Source: Caprimulgus europaeus
Lineage: Eukaryota; Chordata; Aves; Caprimulgiformes; Caprimulgidae
Assembly: GCA_907165065.1 (NCBI GenBank)
Contig: OU015539.1
Location: forward strand, 1,302,001-1,366,000
DNA length: 64,000 bases
Reading direction: 5' to 3'
Part shown: positions 54,601 through 64,000 of the stretch, one piece after another
Layout: every line of letters begins with the position of its first letter
Position numbering within the stretch: position 1 is the stretch's first letter
The notes under the pieces: generated by a model
What the model saw: only the letters and a program-made list of their open reading frames with translations
Databases searched by the model: none
Told to the model about the DNA's origin: nothing
Position numbers and translations under genes: made by a program

Positions 54601-57369
54601 GAGGAAGAAATTCTTCACTGTGAGGGTGGTGAGGCATGGGCCCAGGTTGGCCAGAGAAGCTGTGGCTGCTCCTCCCTCGAAGTGTTCTGGGCCAGGTTGG
54701 ATGAGGCTTTGAGCAACCTGGTCTAGTGGAAGGTGTCCCTGCTGCTGGCAGGGGGGTTGGGGCTGGATGAGCTTTAAGGTCCCTTCCCACCCAAACTACT
54801 CTGGGATTCTGTCTTAGGATGGACCTGATCTGCTCTGTGATGGATCCAACTTGCCCCTGGAGATGGACCAAACATGCCCAAAGGAGATGGATCGAGCTCG
54901 CTCTAGAATAGACAGAATCTGCCCCGAGATTGATCTGACCTGCCCTGGGATGGACCAAACTTTCTCCAGGAGATGAACCCAACCTGCCTTAGGACCCATC
55001 CCAGGATGGACCTGAATTGCCCTTAAACATGAACTGCTCTGAGATGGACCCAACCTGCCCGCAGAAGATGGACCCAACTTGCTCTAGGACAGACCCAGTC
55101 TGCCCCAGGATGTCCTTGCCCTGCCCTGGGACAGCCTGAGGAGCAACACCCCTGAGGACATCAGAAGAACCCCCCCAGGTGACAGGGTGTGTCAGGAGCA
55201 GCCGTGTGTCCCCACGGCACGGGGCATGGCCAGGCTGCCGCGAGGGGTCCCGTACCCGGTTGATGTCGGACACCAGGCGCCCCTCGTGTGGGGTGTAGAC
55301 CCGCTGGTTGTTGGCTCTCATCCGTGACTGGATGGTGAAGAGCAGCACCTCCAGGTTGCCTTTCTCCTGAAACCTGCCCCAGAGAGAGCTCAGCCCAGGG
55401 CACCCATGGGTACCCACCACCACCAGGCAGGCATGGGGGGCTTGGGGACACTTACTTGGGGGGCTTCTCCACGGTGCGGTAGGTGCTGAAGGCTTGGAGC
55501 TGGTGCTGGACCCCGGTCAGGGAGTTGGCAAAGTTGCGGCTGTTGAGGGAGATGATGGTCTGCTCGATCCAGGTGAGCAGCTCAGAGGCCAGGCCCCCGT
55601 AGCCCTCGATCATCCGCTCCGTCTCCTTGGCGTGCTCGATGACCTGCGGTGGGGTTGGTGGTGAGCACCAGGTGCTGGCACACCAGGAGAACCCCCTCCA
55701 CCTCAACACCACCTCCTACCTTGCCCAGACGCCTGCCCTCCACCTCCAGCACCTTCATCTTGGAGAAGTAGTGGTAAAAGGCCACCACGTAGGTGATGAT
55801 GGACTTCTCATCGGGGTTCTCCGTGAACACATCTGCCCGGCGTGAGCGAGAGGGGTCAGTCCTGACCTGGCCTCAGCAGCACCCTGGCATCACCCCAGGG
55901 TGCCACCCCGGTGCTGATGGGTCACCATGGCCTCATCAGGTCCCCACGGGGCCTGGGCATGTCCCAGGGTGTAATGGGGAAACTGAGGCAGGAGGGTTGG
56001 CAGCGCCAGCCTCACCTTCAGGGTCGAGGAGCGGGGTGATGCCCAGGTGACGCTCCGCCACGCTGAACGCGTGCTCCAGGTTGTGCCGGGCGTTGGATTT
56101 GGTCAAGTTTTGGAAGTCAACCAGCTCAGGTCTGGGGACAGAGGGCGCAGGACAGCGGTGACACACCTGTGGGACATCCCCTGGTGCCACCACCACCCCA
56201 GTGCCCACTGCTGTGCCATCTACCTGTGCCTGTGGATGAGGGCGTTGAAGGCCAACCCGTCCTTCCAGCTCGAGGTGAAGTTGGTGACGTTCACGTGAGG
56301 GTACCTGTGATGGGGACAGGGCATCACTGTCACCTTCGGGCCACCCACGGTCCCCAGCATGGTGGGATGTGGGTCACACCACCTACCCCGCCGTCTTCAT
56401 CTGGCACCAGAGCAGCAGCGCGTCCCTGGCAGAGCGCGTCTCCCGGCCCTCCTGCGTCTGCACGATGATGTCCTGGATCTGGGGAGCAGAAGAACATTCC
56501 AGGGTTGGGAGAGGACATCCATGGAGGTGCTCCCACTCAGGAACAAGCCATTGGGTGCTGAACTGAGGGGTGCCCCCCACCCACCCAACCCCACCTGGAA
56601 GCGGAGGATGATGGTCCAGATGAGGCCAAGGACAAGGCGGTGGTTGCCATCCACGATGTCGTGGGAGCCCATGTTCTCCAGATGCACCCGCTGCTCCTTC
56701 AGGAACTGCAGAGCCTTGTCCACGTTCTCCAGGCAGTGGATCCTCATCCGGCCCTTGGTGGGCTTGGGCTGGGACATGACAGTGCTCAGCACCCTCCCCT
56801 CCATGCCGGGTACCCCCATCCCTGCCCAGGGACACCCCTGCTGCCACCCCAACCCTGGTGGAACCTTGGTCAACATCAAGGTCAACAGCCTTGATGGAAC
56901 ACCAGAGCTGGTGAAGCATGGCATGGCATGGTATGGCATGGCATGGCACGGCATGGGTCCCAGGGTCTCCAACTGGATGGAAGTCCTACCAGCAGCTCTC
57001 CTGACAGCACCTCCAGCAGTTTGATGAGCACTCGCCCGTCGCGGAGGTCCATGTAGAGGTCCGAGATGCGGCAGGTGACCCGAGCCAAGTGCGAGTTCAC
57101 CCACTTGGTGAAGGTTTTCTTCTGCACCGCTTCCCTCTCATCTGCAACGAGAAAGAGCACAGTGGCACCGGTGACGAGGACAACCCAGGAGGACCGAGAA
57201 GAACCCAAGAGCCATCCCCACCTGCCAGAGCTTTGATGCGGGAGCGCTCGAAGAGCCGCGCCGAGCTGTTGTCATTGTCCAGCTCGTCGTCGGACGCGTC
57301 CCAGCGGACGTTGATGCGGCTGTACTGCTGCTGCAGCTCCAGCTGCTCGTAGTCATTCGCCGAGGTCAT
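42650..57369 (-). CDS. SPTB: Beta-I spectrin, full gene (copy B, with apparent frameshifts)
   Basis: The whole coding region is present: start 57367-57369, exons 2-21 as in copy A (offset about 50027-50041), then 49908-49997, 49530-49805, 48501-48631, 48028-48232, 47571-47945, 47027-47271, 46776-46914, 46615-46699, 46312-46508, 46087-46196 and 45685-45775. This short form is 2141 residues if copy A exon 20 is used (human erythroid form 2137). Ankyrin-binding repeats lie about residues 1640-1860. The partial tetramerisation repeat is about 2010-2075. The alternative exons 43966-44135, 43700-43873, 43511-43553 and 42650-42825 add a PH domain and the ending [12 protein letters not shown]. Exon 20 has 263 bases instead of 264 (break near 50594-50606), and the last exon has 176 where 177 are needed (near 42755-42780). 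Both look like one-base deletions, so as written the protein is broken. Confidence 0.93.
42950..43500. repeat. Minisatellite in SPTB intron before last exon
   Basis: Units of about 25-35 bases contain CCCCTGGGCACCACCAGTGT and CCACCATGTCCCCTGG. It occupies the intron between 42826 and 43510 and creates open frames on both strands. Confidence 0.88.
43575..43690. repeat. 15-base tandem repeat in SPTB PH-region intron
   Basis: About eight copies of the 15-base unit GTGCCGTGCCACCCC fill most of the small intron between exons ending 43553 and starting 43700. Confidence 0.92.
44575..44930 (+). repeat. 33-36 base minisatellite antisense in SPTB alternative intron
   Basis: Units built on GTCCCCAAGCAGGCAGAAGA. 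On the plus strand they read as repeated VPKQAE/DPVPK motifs within a 189-codon open frame; on the minus strand they also stay open. The array lies in the intron that is spliced only in the PH isoform (44136-45696). I treat the plus-strand frame as a repeat by-product. Confidence 0.85.
45000..45360. repeat. GGTGACAATGCC minisatellite, SPTB alternative intron
   Basis: Units of about 24-30 bases contain GGGGTGACAATGCC and GGGTGATGATGCC. It lies just downstream (minus strand) of the short-isoform poly(A) signal. Confidence 0.88.
45535..45540 (-). terminator. SPTB: Proximal poly(A) signal of SPTB (short isoform)
   Basis: AATAAA on the minus strand, about 145 bases past the stop at 45685-45687. 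Reading through the donor CCG|GTCAGT at 45696 gives VSS and a stop; this signal would then end the erythroid-type transcript. Confidence 0.75.
47285..47565. repeat. 20-21 base minisatellite, SPTB intron 26
   Basis: About 13 copies of units such as GGCAGCGGGGTGCAGCCCCA fill the intron between exons starting 47571 and ending 47271. Confidence 0.93.
48770..49440. repeat. GGCATGGGATGG satellite-like repeat, SPTB intron 23
   Basis: About 670 bases are composed of GGCATGGGATGG, GGCACAGCATGG and GGGATGGGATGG words, with a loose longer period of about 50-60 bases. The same ATGGC word family occurs as short runs at 6890-6925 and 9845-9865. There is no coding signal in this intron (48632-49529). Confidence 0.9.
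54592..54812 (+). mobile_element. CR1 LINE 3' fragment in SPTB intron (copy B)
   Basis: Same insertion as at 4552-4772, with several substitutions, for example in the terminal ATTCT repeat. The shared insertion proves that the duplication or haplotype split happened after the CR1 insertion. Confidence 0.85.
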
Positions 57370-58159
57370 GGTCCCGGTGTCCCCTGCCCGGGTGGCCCTC
57401 GGCTACTGGCAAGAAGCCCCTGATGGAGAGAGCAGAGGTGGGGACACACACACACACACAGGGACATCACGGTGGCAGCTCCCCGGCCCTGCCGCGGGCG
57501 GGGATTTGCGGCTCAGAGCTCCCGGTTAAGCTGCTCAGAGGGATTTAACTTCGTCCCCACCCAGGTGTTGGGGGGCACCTGGGTGCCACACGCTTGGGGA
57601 CCCCTGTGCTGATGGCTGCTCGTGGTGGTGGTGGTGCTGGTTCCCCTGTTTGCCCACCCAGCAGCTCGGGCCAGGTCCCCATGGGTGGCGGGTGCTGCTC
57701 GCACCCACCCTGACGCCTGCGCCGTGAAGGGGCTTTGCCGGTGGCAGAAAGCGGGTGACAGCTGCCAGCGAGGGGGGGTGTGGGGGCGGGCCACCCACCC
57801 TGGGGACATTTGAGACACAGATAGGACACGGCCCATATCTAAAATTGCCCGTGAGCAGCTGGTGGGGCCCCCCAAGGGGTGCGGGGAGCTGGGCTGGGGC
57901 TCCCCACAGCCACCACCCCATCGGGACCCCCAGCAGCACCCCAGAGCCCTGAGCCAGGGGTGCAGTGTGCTGCTGGGGGGAACCCCAGCTGCCCCCAAAC
58001 CCCTTGTGGCCCCACCAGCCGTGACAGCCCGTGGCCACCGGACCCCCAGGGACCGCCCCCGCCAGCGGGCTGGGGAGCTTTATCGCTGCCGGCTGGGCTG
58101 CGCCCCACGTCTGCACCCCTAATCGCAGCCGTGCAGGCAGGGCCTCGGCTGGGGCGCGG

Positions 58160-58900
58160 GTCAGAGCGTGCCAGGGAGTGCAAGGACACGCAGGAGTGTG
58201 CAAGAGCATGTACGGGTGTGCAAGGACACGCAGGAGCGTGCAAGACCACATATGGGTGTGCAAGAACACACAGGAGCGTGCAAGAGCATGTATGAGTGTG
58301 TGAGGATATGCAGGAGTGTGTGAGAGCACACAGGGGTGAGCAAGGACATGTAGAAGTGTGCTAGAGCATGCAAGAGCACACACACGTGAGCAAGGACATG
58401 CAGTAGCGTGCCAGAACACATGTGTATGAGCAAGGAGGTGCAGGAGTGTGCTAGAGGGTGCCAGAGTGAGCAAGGACATGTAGAAGTGTGCCAGAGTGTG
58501 CAAGAGCATGCACGTGTGAGCAGGGACATGCAGGAGCATGCTAAAGTGTGCAAAAGCACACATGTGTGTGCAGGGACGTGCAGGAGTGTGCCAGGGTGAG
58601 CAAGGAGATGTAGAGTGTGCAAGAGTGAGCAAGGATGTGCAGAAGTGTGCCAGAACATGGACATGTGAGCAAGGATGTGCAGGATCATGCCAGAGCGTGC
58701 AAGAGTGAGCAAGGACGTGTAGAAGCACGCCAGAGTGTGCAAGAACACACATGTGCAAGCAAAGACATGGAGAAGCATGCCAGAGCATGCACATGCAAGC
58801 AAGGACACGCGAATGCACTCAAGCACACACAAGCAGACATGTGGGAGCGTGCAAGGGCACACACACGCGTGTGCAGGAGCGTGCAAGAGCAGGGCCAGCA
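58160..58900. repeat. GTGCAAG-type minisatellite, SPTB intron 1 (copy B)
   Basis: Counterpart of 8120-8860. Several units near 58200-58330 differ in sequence from copy A, making this one of the most diverged parts of the duplicated block. Confidence 0.9.
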
Positions 58901-60061
58901 GCCCTCGGTGCCGTGGCTCTGTGCCGCCACCAGCCAGCACCGGGCTCACAACACAATCCCCTGGGGAACCCCAAATGTGGGGGATCCCACCCCAAAACCC
59001 CCGCAAGCGCTCTGCGGGGTGTGCCGAGTTGTGTCGGGTCTCTGCAGCTCGGCGCTGCCATCCCGGTGAGAGACCTCGGTCCTGGCTGAGCCTCCCCCAA
59101 ACCGGCACCACAACCGCGGGGCCACGGCCACGAGCACCCGGGGAGGAGGAGGAGCCAGAGCGGGTCCGAGCGAGCCGCCAGCGCGGGTGCTCACCCAACC
59201 TTCTTAAATCTCCTTCTGCCGCACCACCGCCTTCCAAACAACACAGCCTGGCAAAGCCACGCCGCCACCGTCCCCCGCCACCTGGGGACCGTCATTCCGC
59301 TCGCTCGCTTGGCGGGAGGAAAACCGGGAATGCCGAGGTACCGGCCTCGCCGTGAGCATCCTGCGCCCAAGGCCACGGCAGCGTCGCCTTCACCGGCCGG
59401 CAGCTCCGTGCCATGAATCAGCACTTCCCGGTGAGGTGCTGGCACCGTGCCATCACCGAGGTCCCCTCGCCAAGCCTGGGTGACATCCCCCCTGCACCCC
59501 GAACGTGGTTGTGCTGGCGGTTTGGCACCCGCACCCACAACACCCTCCATCCCCTTTCCCAGCTCAGCCTCCGTCACCACAGCGTGTTGCCAAAACACCG
59601 GCTGCTGCTGCAGGAAATCTCCTCGGGTTCCCCCCAAAACACCCCAAAATAGCTGCCCCATCCCCTCCACCCGCAGCCTGGCACGTCCCTGGGTCACCCG
59701 CTGCCTGGCATCGCCCCAAGCCGCTTCGCTTCACCAATTAACGCTGCTCTTTGGCATCTCCGGTGTGCTCAGCCCGTGGGGAAGGGGCAGGAGTTGGGGG
59801 AGGGATCCCCACAGCCCCCCGGGACACAGCTGGGAGCAGATGGCTTCGCTCGGCACAGCACGGGGCCATTGGGCATGGCATGGCATGGCACAGCACGGCT
59901 CCTCCGGCCGGCAACGCCGCGCTCTCACCCCGTTGGGTGAGGATTTGGGTTTCCCCAAGGCTGGAGCCGGTGCAGATGCCAGCCATGCCAGGACTGTCCC
60001 ATGTCACCTAACCCGCACGGTGACACACACACGTGCTGACACTCCACAGACATTTTTGGGG

Positions 60062-60071
60062 CTATAAATAG
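60062..60071. promoter_or_regulatory. CTATAAATAG element, copy B
   Basis: Identical to the motif at 10038-10047, including the surrounding 60 bases apart from one substitution downstream. Confidence 0.4.
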
Positions 60072-60566
60072 AGCTCCCCGGCGCGGGCCGAGCTCTGCTC
60101 CCTTCTTCAGAGCTGCCCGCCTGCTCCTCATGCCTACCCCAAAATCACCAGAAAAAGCCCTAAAAACACCCCATGGTTGCAAAACACTCCTGGGGGGGGG
60201 AGGGGGGGGCCATGCTGGTGCCCACCGGGGTGGCAGGGGTCCCCTTCACTTGTCACCCCCTCAAACGCTCCTCGCCAGCTTAATCACGAAGGGCACCGTG
60301 ATCCCCTGACTCCAGGAGCTGGGGATTTGCAAAGGTAAAAGCCACCCCGAAAGGGGAATCAGCCCAGGGTGACCCCCGGATTATTGGGGTGCAGGCAGGA
60401 GTTCCCCCAGCCCAATGTCCACCCGTGAGCATCCTCCTGCCGCCGCGCCGGGACGAGGGAACAAGGACACAGCAACCAGAAAACTCTGCCCAGTAACTCC
60501 AGTATCCCCAGTTGCTAAAATTTGGTGGTGGAATTGAGCTGGGTAATGTTGGGGGACACCCAGGGC

Positions 60567-61140
60567 TAGCTAGGGGGTGTCTAGGACTAACTGGGGGACA
60601 CCCAAAGCTATTAGGGGGCCCACAGGTCTCGTGGGGGACACCCAGGGCTAGTGAAGGGTGACTGAGACTAACTGGGGGATACCCAGAGCTAGCTAGGGGA
60701 GACCTATGGCTACTGGGGGACCCACAGGGCTAGTGGGGGACACCCAGGGCTAGTAGGGGGTGCCTTGGACTGGCTAGGGGACACCTAGGGCTATTAGGGG
60801 ACCCCCAGGACTAGCTAGGGGGGAACTAGGACTACTAAGGGACCTACAGGGCTAGTGGGGGCTGCCTCAGACGAGCTAGGGGACATGCAGGGCTAGTGGG
60901 GGACACCCAGGGCTAGTGAAGGGTGACAGACTAACTGGGGGACACCCAGAGCTATGAGGGGATACCCAGGGCTAGCTGGGTAGTGCCTGAGACTAGTTGG
61001 GGGACAGCCGGGGCTAGTGAAGGACACCTATGGCTAGCTGGTGTTTGCCTGGGACTAGTTGGGGGACCCCAGGGCCAGCTAGGGTGGAACTAGGGCTGCT
61101 AGGGGGGAACTATGGCTACTAGGGGACCCCTAGGGCTACG
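60567..61140 (+). repeat. CTAG-rich minisatellite, left arm (copy B)
   Basis: Counterpart of 10545-11125, with point differences and slightly fewer bases. It has the same inverted relation to the array at 61875-62560. Confidence 0.92.
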
Positions 61141-61555
61141 GGGGGACATGTCCCCTGCAGAACCAGTTTGCCCACCGTGTGTTTTAAGTGCCCAGGGGAC
61201 CCCGCTCAGGGTTGGCACCCCAGGGAAAGTGTCCCCAGGGTGTCCCCAAAGTCCCCACCGCCGCCGCTCGCCCATCCCCTCCCTCCCGGGGGGAACGGGA
61301 GCAGCCCCAGGGGACACGGGGTGACATCAAGACCCTCTCCTCCGGTGTCCCCCCCCCCCCCCTTTCCCGGTGCCGCACTCCACACCCGTTGTCCCCGGGG
61401 CGGGCAGCACCTCCCGGTGTCCCCCTCCCCCTCCGTTTCTCCCCGGTGACCGGCGCCTCCCGGTGTGTGTGTGTCGTCCCCCCCCTTCACTCCCTCCCAG
61501 GTCCCCGGTGCGGCTCATCCCGGTACCGACCGCCGGTGCCCGGTGCGGGTCTCAC

Positions 61556-61662
61556 CTGCGCGGGGCGACGAGCGGCGGGAGCGGAGCGGGGCGGGGAGGG
61601 GGCCCGGGGGGGAGCGGAGCCGCCCTACACCGCGATATAAATAACATTATCTGGGCGCGCAG
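61556..61662 (-). promoter_or_regulatory. SPTB: Candidate SPTB promoter and non-coding first exon (copy B)
   Basis: Same GATA motif, TATA-like element (61635-61642) and splice donor (exon edge 61556) as in copy A. The core is unchanged between copies, whereas flanking homopolymers differ. Confidence 0.5.
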
Positions 61663-61874
61663 GGACATTCCTGCCCGGGGCCGGCCCCGCTGCCCGGCCC
61701 CGATAGTCCCGGTTCCCCCCCCCTCCACCCCCGGGAGGGCCGGGCGGAGGCGGGAGGGGACGGGCTGCCCGCCCCGCAATGCAGCACAGCGGCCCCCCCC
61801 GGCCACCGCCACCACCGGCTGCCACGGGAGGAGGAGGGGGGGGGCCCAGTGAGACCCCTCCCCAGCCAGCCCAC

Positions 61875-62560
61875 CGTGCAGCTCAGCTGGCCCTGCGGGT
61901 CGCCCAGCTAGTCCTGAGTGTCCCCCAGCTAGTCCCAGGCACCCCCGAGCTAGCCCTGGGTGTCCCCCAGTTCACCCCAAATACCCCTGGCTAGCCCCCC
62001 AGGCACTCGTGGCTAGCACTAGCGATCCCCACAACTAGCCCTAGGTGTCCCCCAGTAGCCCTGGGTAGCCCCTAGCTAGTCCTGAACACCCCCAGCTAGC
62101 CCCGAATGCCCCCCAGCTAGTCCCAGGCACTCCCCAGCTAGCCCTGTCTGCCCCCCCAGTTCACCCCGAGTATCCCTGGCTAGCACTAGGGATCCCCCCA
62201 ACTAGCCCGGGTGCTCCCCGGCTAATCCCAGGCACCCTCAGCTAGCCATATGTGTTCCCCACTAGCCCTGGATTTCCCCTAGCTAGTCCCAGGCACCCCT
62301 CGCTAGCCCTGGGTGACACCCAACTAGCCCCAGGCATCCCCAGCTAGCCCTGGGTATCCCCCACTAGCCCTGAGTATCCCTCAGCTAGTCCCAGCCCCTC
62401 CCTAGCTAGCCCTGGATGCCCCCAGCTAGCCCAGGCACCCCCATAATTAGTCCTGCTTGCCCTCAGCTAATCTCGCATGCCCCTCAGCCAGCTCAGCGTG
62501 CCCCAGCCAGCCCTGGGTGCCGCCCAGCTAGTCCCAGGCAGCCCCAGGTACCCCTGGATG
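61875..62560 (-). repeat. CTAG-rich minisatellite, right arm, inverted (copy B)
   Basis: Counterpart of 11865-12560. Units are missing or altered at the left end (about 61880-61930), where copy A has extra GCGCAGCTCAGCTGGCC and CTGCGGGTCGCCCAG units. Confidence 0.92.
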
Positions 62561-62824
62561 CCCCCAGGCAGCCCAAGCACCCCCAGACCGAGCCCCACTT
62601 GCCCCCATCCAGCCCCAAGACCTCCGTGGCCACCCACCGCCGGGCTCCCCCAACACGGACCAGCTCCGAGCCAGCACCCCGGCCACCCCGCCCCATCCCA
62701 GCTGGTCCCGCAGCGGCTCAGCCCGGAGAGGGAGGGGAGGGGGCATAGCCCAGCCCAGACCCCCTTTAACTGCGCCCCGGTGGGAGCCCGGGGGCGGGGG
62801 CTGCCTCTGGCCACGCCCATTCAG

Positions 62825-63285
62825 TCAGAAGCCCCGCCCAGAGAGACGGACTCAATATCGACCCCACCCTCCTTCTATCAAACCCCGCCCTTCCATCAAG
62901 CCACGCCCTCTGTCCAATAAACCCCGCCCCGTCTAATAACCCCCGCCCAGTCTAATAAACCCCGCCCTCCTGCAGGAAAACCCCGTCCCTAAACAAACCC
63001 CGCCCCTAAACAGACCCCGCCCCTTCCAGCAAGCCCCGCCCTCATTCTGGCAGCCCCGGCCCATATAGACTCACTGTCATCAAGCCCCGCCCACCCGCTT
63101 ACAAGCCACACCCACATAAGCCGATATCGCGCTTAAGCCCCGCCCTCTCACTATCGAGCCCCGCCCATATATGGTGAGCGCCACGCTTAAGCCCCGTCCA
63201 TACACAACGCTTCTTGCTCTCAAGCCCCGCCTACAAGGCGGGTCTAGATCACACCACGCCCCTCCCAGCGCTGAGCCCCACCCCG
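62825..63285 (+). promoter_or_regulatory. CHURC1: GC-box array and TCTCGCGAGA upstream of CHURC1 (copy B)
   Basis: Same CCCCGCCC array as at 12820-13275, with one unit altered near 62925-62945. The TCTCGCGAGA palindrome follows at 63295-63304. Confidence 0.6.
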
Positions 63286-63323
63286 CGACGGAACTCTCGC
63301 GAGATCTGCGGGACAGCGGCGGG

Positions 63324-63575
63324 ATGTGCGGGGGCTGCGTGGGCACCGAGTACCCGGAGCGGGTAGGGGGGGGGGGGGGGCGGGTCTGGGGTCGGTGCCG
63401 GTGCCAGCCCTCGGTGCCAGCCCCGTGCCGCCGCTGTAGGGCTCCACCTGCCTGGAGGGCGGCTCCTTCCTCCTCAACTTCGTGGGCTGCGCTGAGTGCG
63501 GCCGCCGGGACTTCCTGCTGCTGGGGAACCGCGCGGCCGGGCTGCACGGCGGGGAGGAGATCGTCACCTACGACC
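63324..63575 (+). CDS. CHURC1: Churchill, first two coding exons (copy B, partial)
   Basis: Exons 63324-63362 and 63440-63575 encode the same residues as exons 1-2 at 13319-13570, from MCGGC to EEIVTYD. The remaining two exons would lie right of the window. No disabling changes are present in the visible part. Intron 2 (63576 onward) is the same G-rich repeat with different G-run lengths. Confidence 0.93.
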
Positions 63576-64000
63576 GTGCGACACCACGGGGACAGGGGCT
63601 GGGGGGAACACTGGGGATCTGCGGCTTGGGGGGGGGTGAGGGAGGGGGGATTTGGGGGCCCGATGCTGGGGCGGGATGGGGGTGGCATTTGAGGTCTGGG
63701 GGATGGCAGAGAGACCTGGGGCTTGAGGGGGAATTTGGGGGCCCGATGCTGGGGGGGAACCTGGGGGTGATGGGGGGCTGATAGCTGGGGCGGACATTTG
63801 GGGTCTGGGGCTTGAGGGGGGCTGAAGGAGGGGGGATTTGGCGGCCCGATGATGGGGGGGGCTGGGGGTGACATTTGGGGTCTAGGGGGGACAGAGGGAT
63901 CTGGGGCTTGAGGGGGGATTTGGGGGTCTGATGCTCGGGGGGGTCCCTAGGGGTGATGAGGAAGGTGATGGCTGGTGGGACATTTGGGGGCTGGGGACTG

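Larger units (their letters stand above)
50042..64000. repeat. Large direct duplication, copy B (pairs with 1-13983)
   Basis: This is the second copy of the block described at 1-13983, in the same orientation and collinear throughout. It lies right of the 200-N gap, in a piece that also carries PLEKHG3 and the 3' half of SPTB. Relative to copy A it is about 24 bases shorter over the shared span. Examples are a shorter CAC repeat near 55416 and a one-base loss in SPTB exon 20 near 50594-50606. An unmerged alternative haplotype is the likeliest explanation. A real recent tandem duplication cannot be excluded from sequence alone. Confidence 0.97.

Noticed and set aside
42650-57369. Identity as SPTBN1, SPTBN2 or SPTBN4
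   Set aside because: N-terminal and CH-domain motifs, the short C-terminus and the PLEKHG3/CHURC1/GPX2 neighbourhood all fit SPTB.
8120-62560. Tandem arrays as CRISPR
   Set aside because: Units are contiguous or degenerate, without constant repeats separated by unique equal-length spacers, and the genome is vertebrate.
1-64000. tRNA, rRNA, microRNA, viral or endogenous retroviral genes
   Set aside because: None recognised by eye on either strand. A covariance-model search would be needed to exclude small RNAs.

Overview
This is vertebrate nuclear DNA, most likely from a bird. It is very GC-rich, has compact introns, has CR1-type LINE fragments as the only interspersed repeats I recognise, and is packed with minisatellites. 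All genes are multi-exon with GT-AG introns, and several proteins are the same length as their vertebrate orthologues once spliced. I found no bacterial, viral or CRISPR content.

Layout: 1-7342 (-) is the 5' part of the erythroid beta-I spectrin gene SPTB (copy A, running off the left edge), with a long 5' intron and candidate promoter to about 11.6 kb. CHURC1 (+) spans 13319-15181, the selenoprotein gene GPX2 (-) 16221-16885, RAB15 (-) 18476-21492, PRPF19 (-) 23967-29277, TMEM109 (+) 30624-31632 and TMEM132A (+) 32883-38615. TMEM132A is cut by a run of exactly 200 Ns (38616-38815). Right of the Ns come the 3' part of PLEKHG3 (+, about 39257-40890), a complete SPTB (-, 42650-57369, copy B), its promoter region, and the first two coding exons of a second CHURC1 (63324-63575, off the right edge).

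The main structural result is that 1-13983 and 50042-64000 are the same sequence twice, in the same orientation, differing by scattered substitutions and small indels. The repeat covers the SPTB 5' half, SPTB promoter and CHURC1 5' half. PLEKHG3-SPTB-CHURC1-GPX2-RAB15 is the known vertebrate order (human 14q23), and PRPF19-TMEM109-TMEM132A is a second known block (human 11q12). The simplest reading is that the piece right of the Ns (PLEKHG3-SPTB-CHURC1) overlaps the start of the left piece and should lie before it. That would make the duplication an unmerged haplotype overlap placed in the wrong order, not a biological tandem duplication. Every gene left of the Ns is open. Right of the Ns I find three apparent single-base deletions (SPTB exon 20, SPTB last exon, PLEKHG3), which suggests a poorer consensus there.

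The genes are housekeeping or tissue-specific neighbours, not one pathway: membrane skeleton (SPTB), zinc-binding developmental regulator (CHURC1), selenium-dependent peroxidase (GPX2), endosomal GTPase (RAB15), splicing and ubiquitin ligase (PRPF19), ER/SR membrane channel-like protein (TMEM109), single-pass surface protein (TMEM132A) and Rho GEF (PLEKHG3). Features of biological interest are an in-frame 31-unit, 18-bp minisatellite inside a TMEM132A exon, a pair of inverted minisatellites flanking the SPTB promoter, the GPX2 UGA codon with a matching SECIS, the alternative SPTB C-terminus with its own poly(A) signal, and repeated ZNF143-like motifs in the PRPF19/TMEM109 bidirectional promoter. 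I did not find a new multi-gene system.
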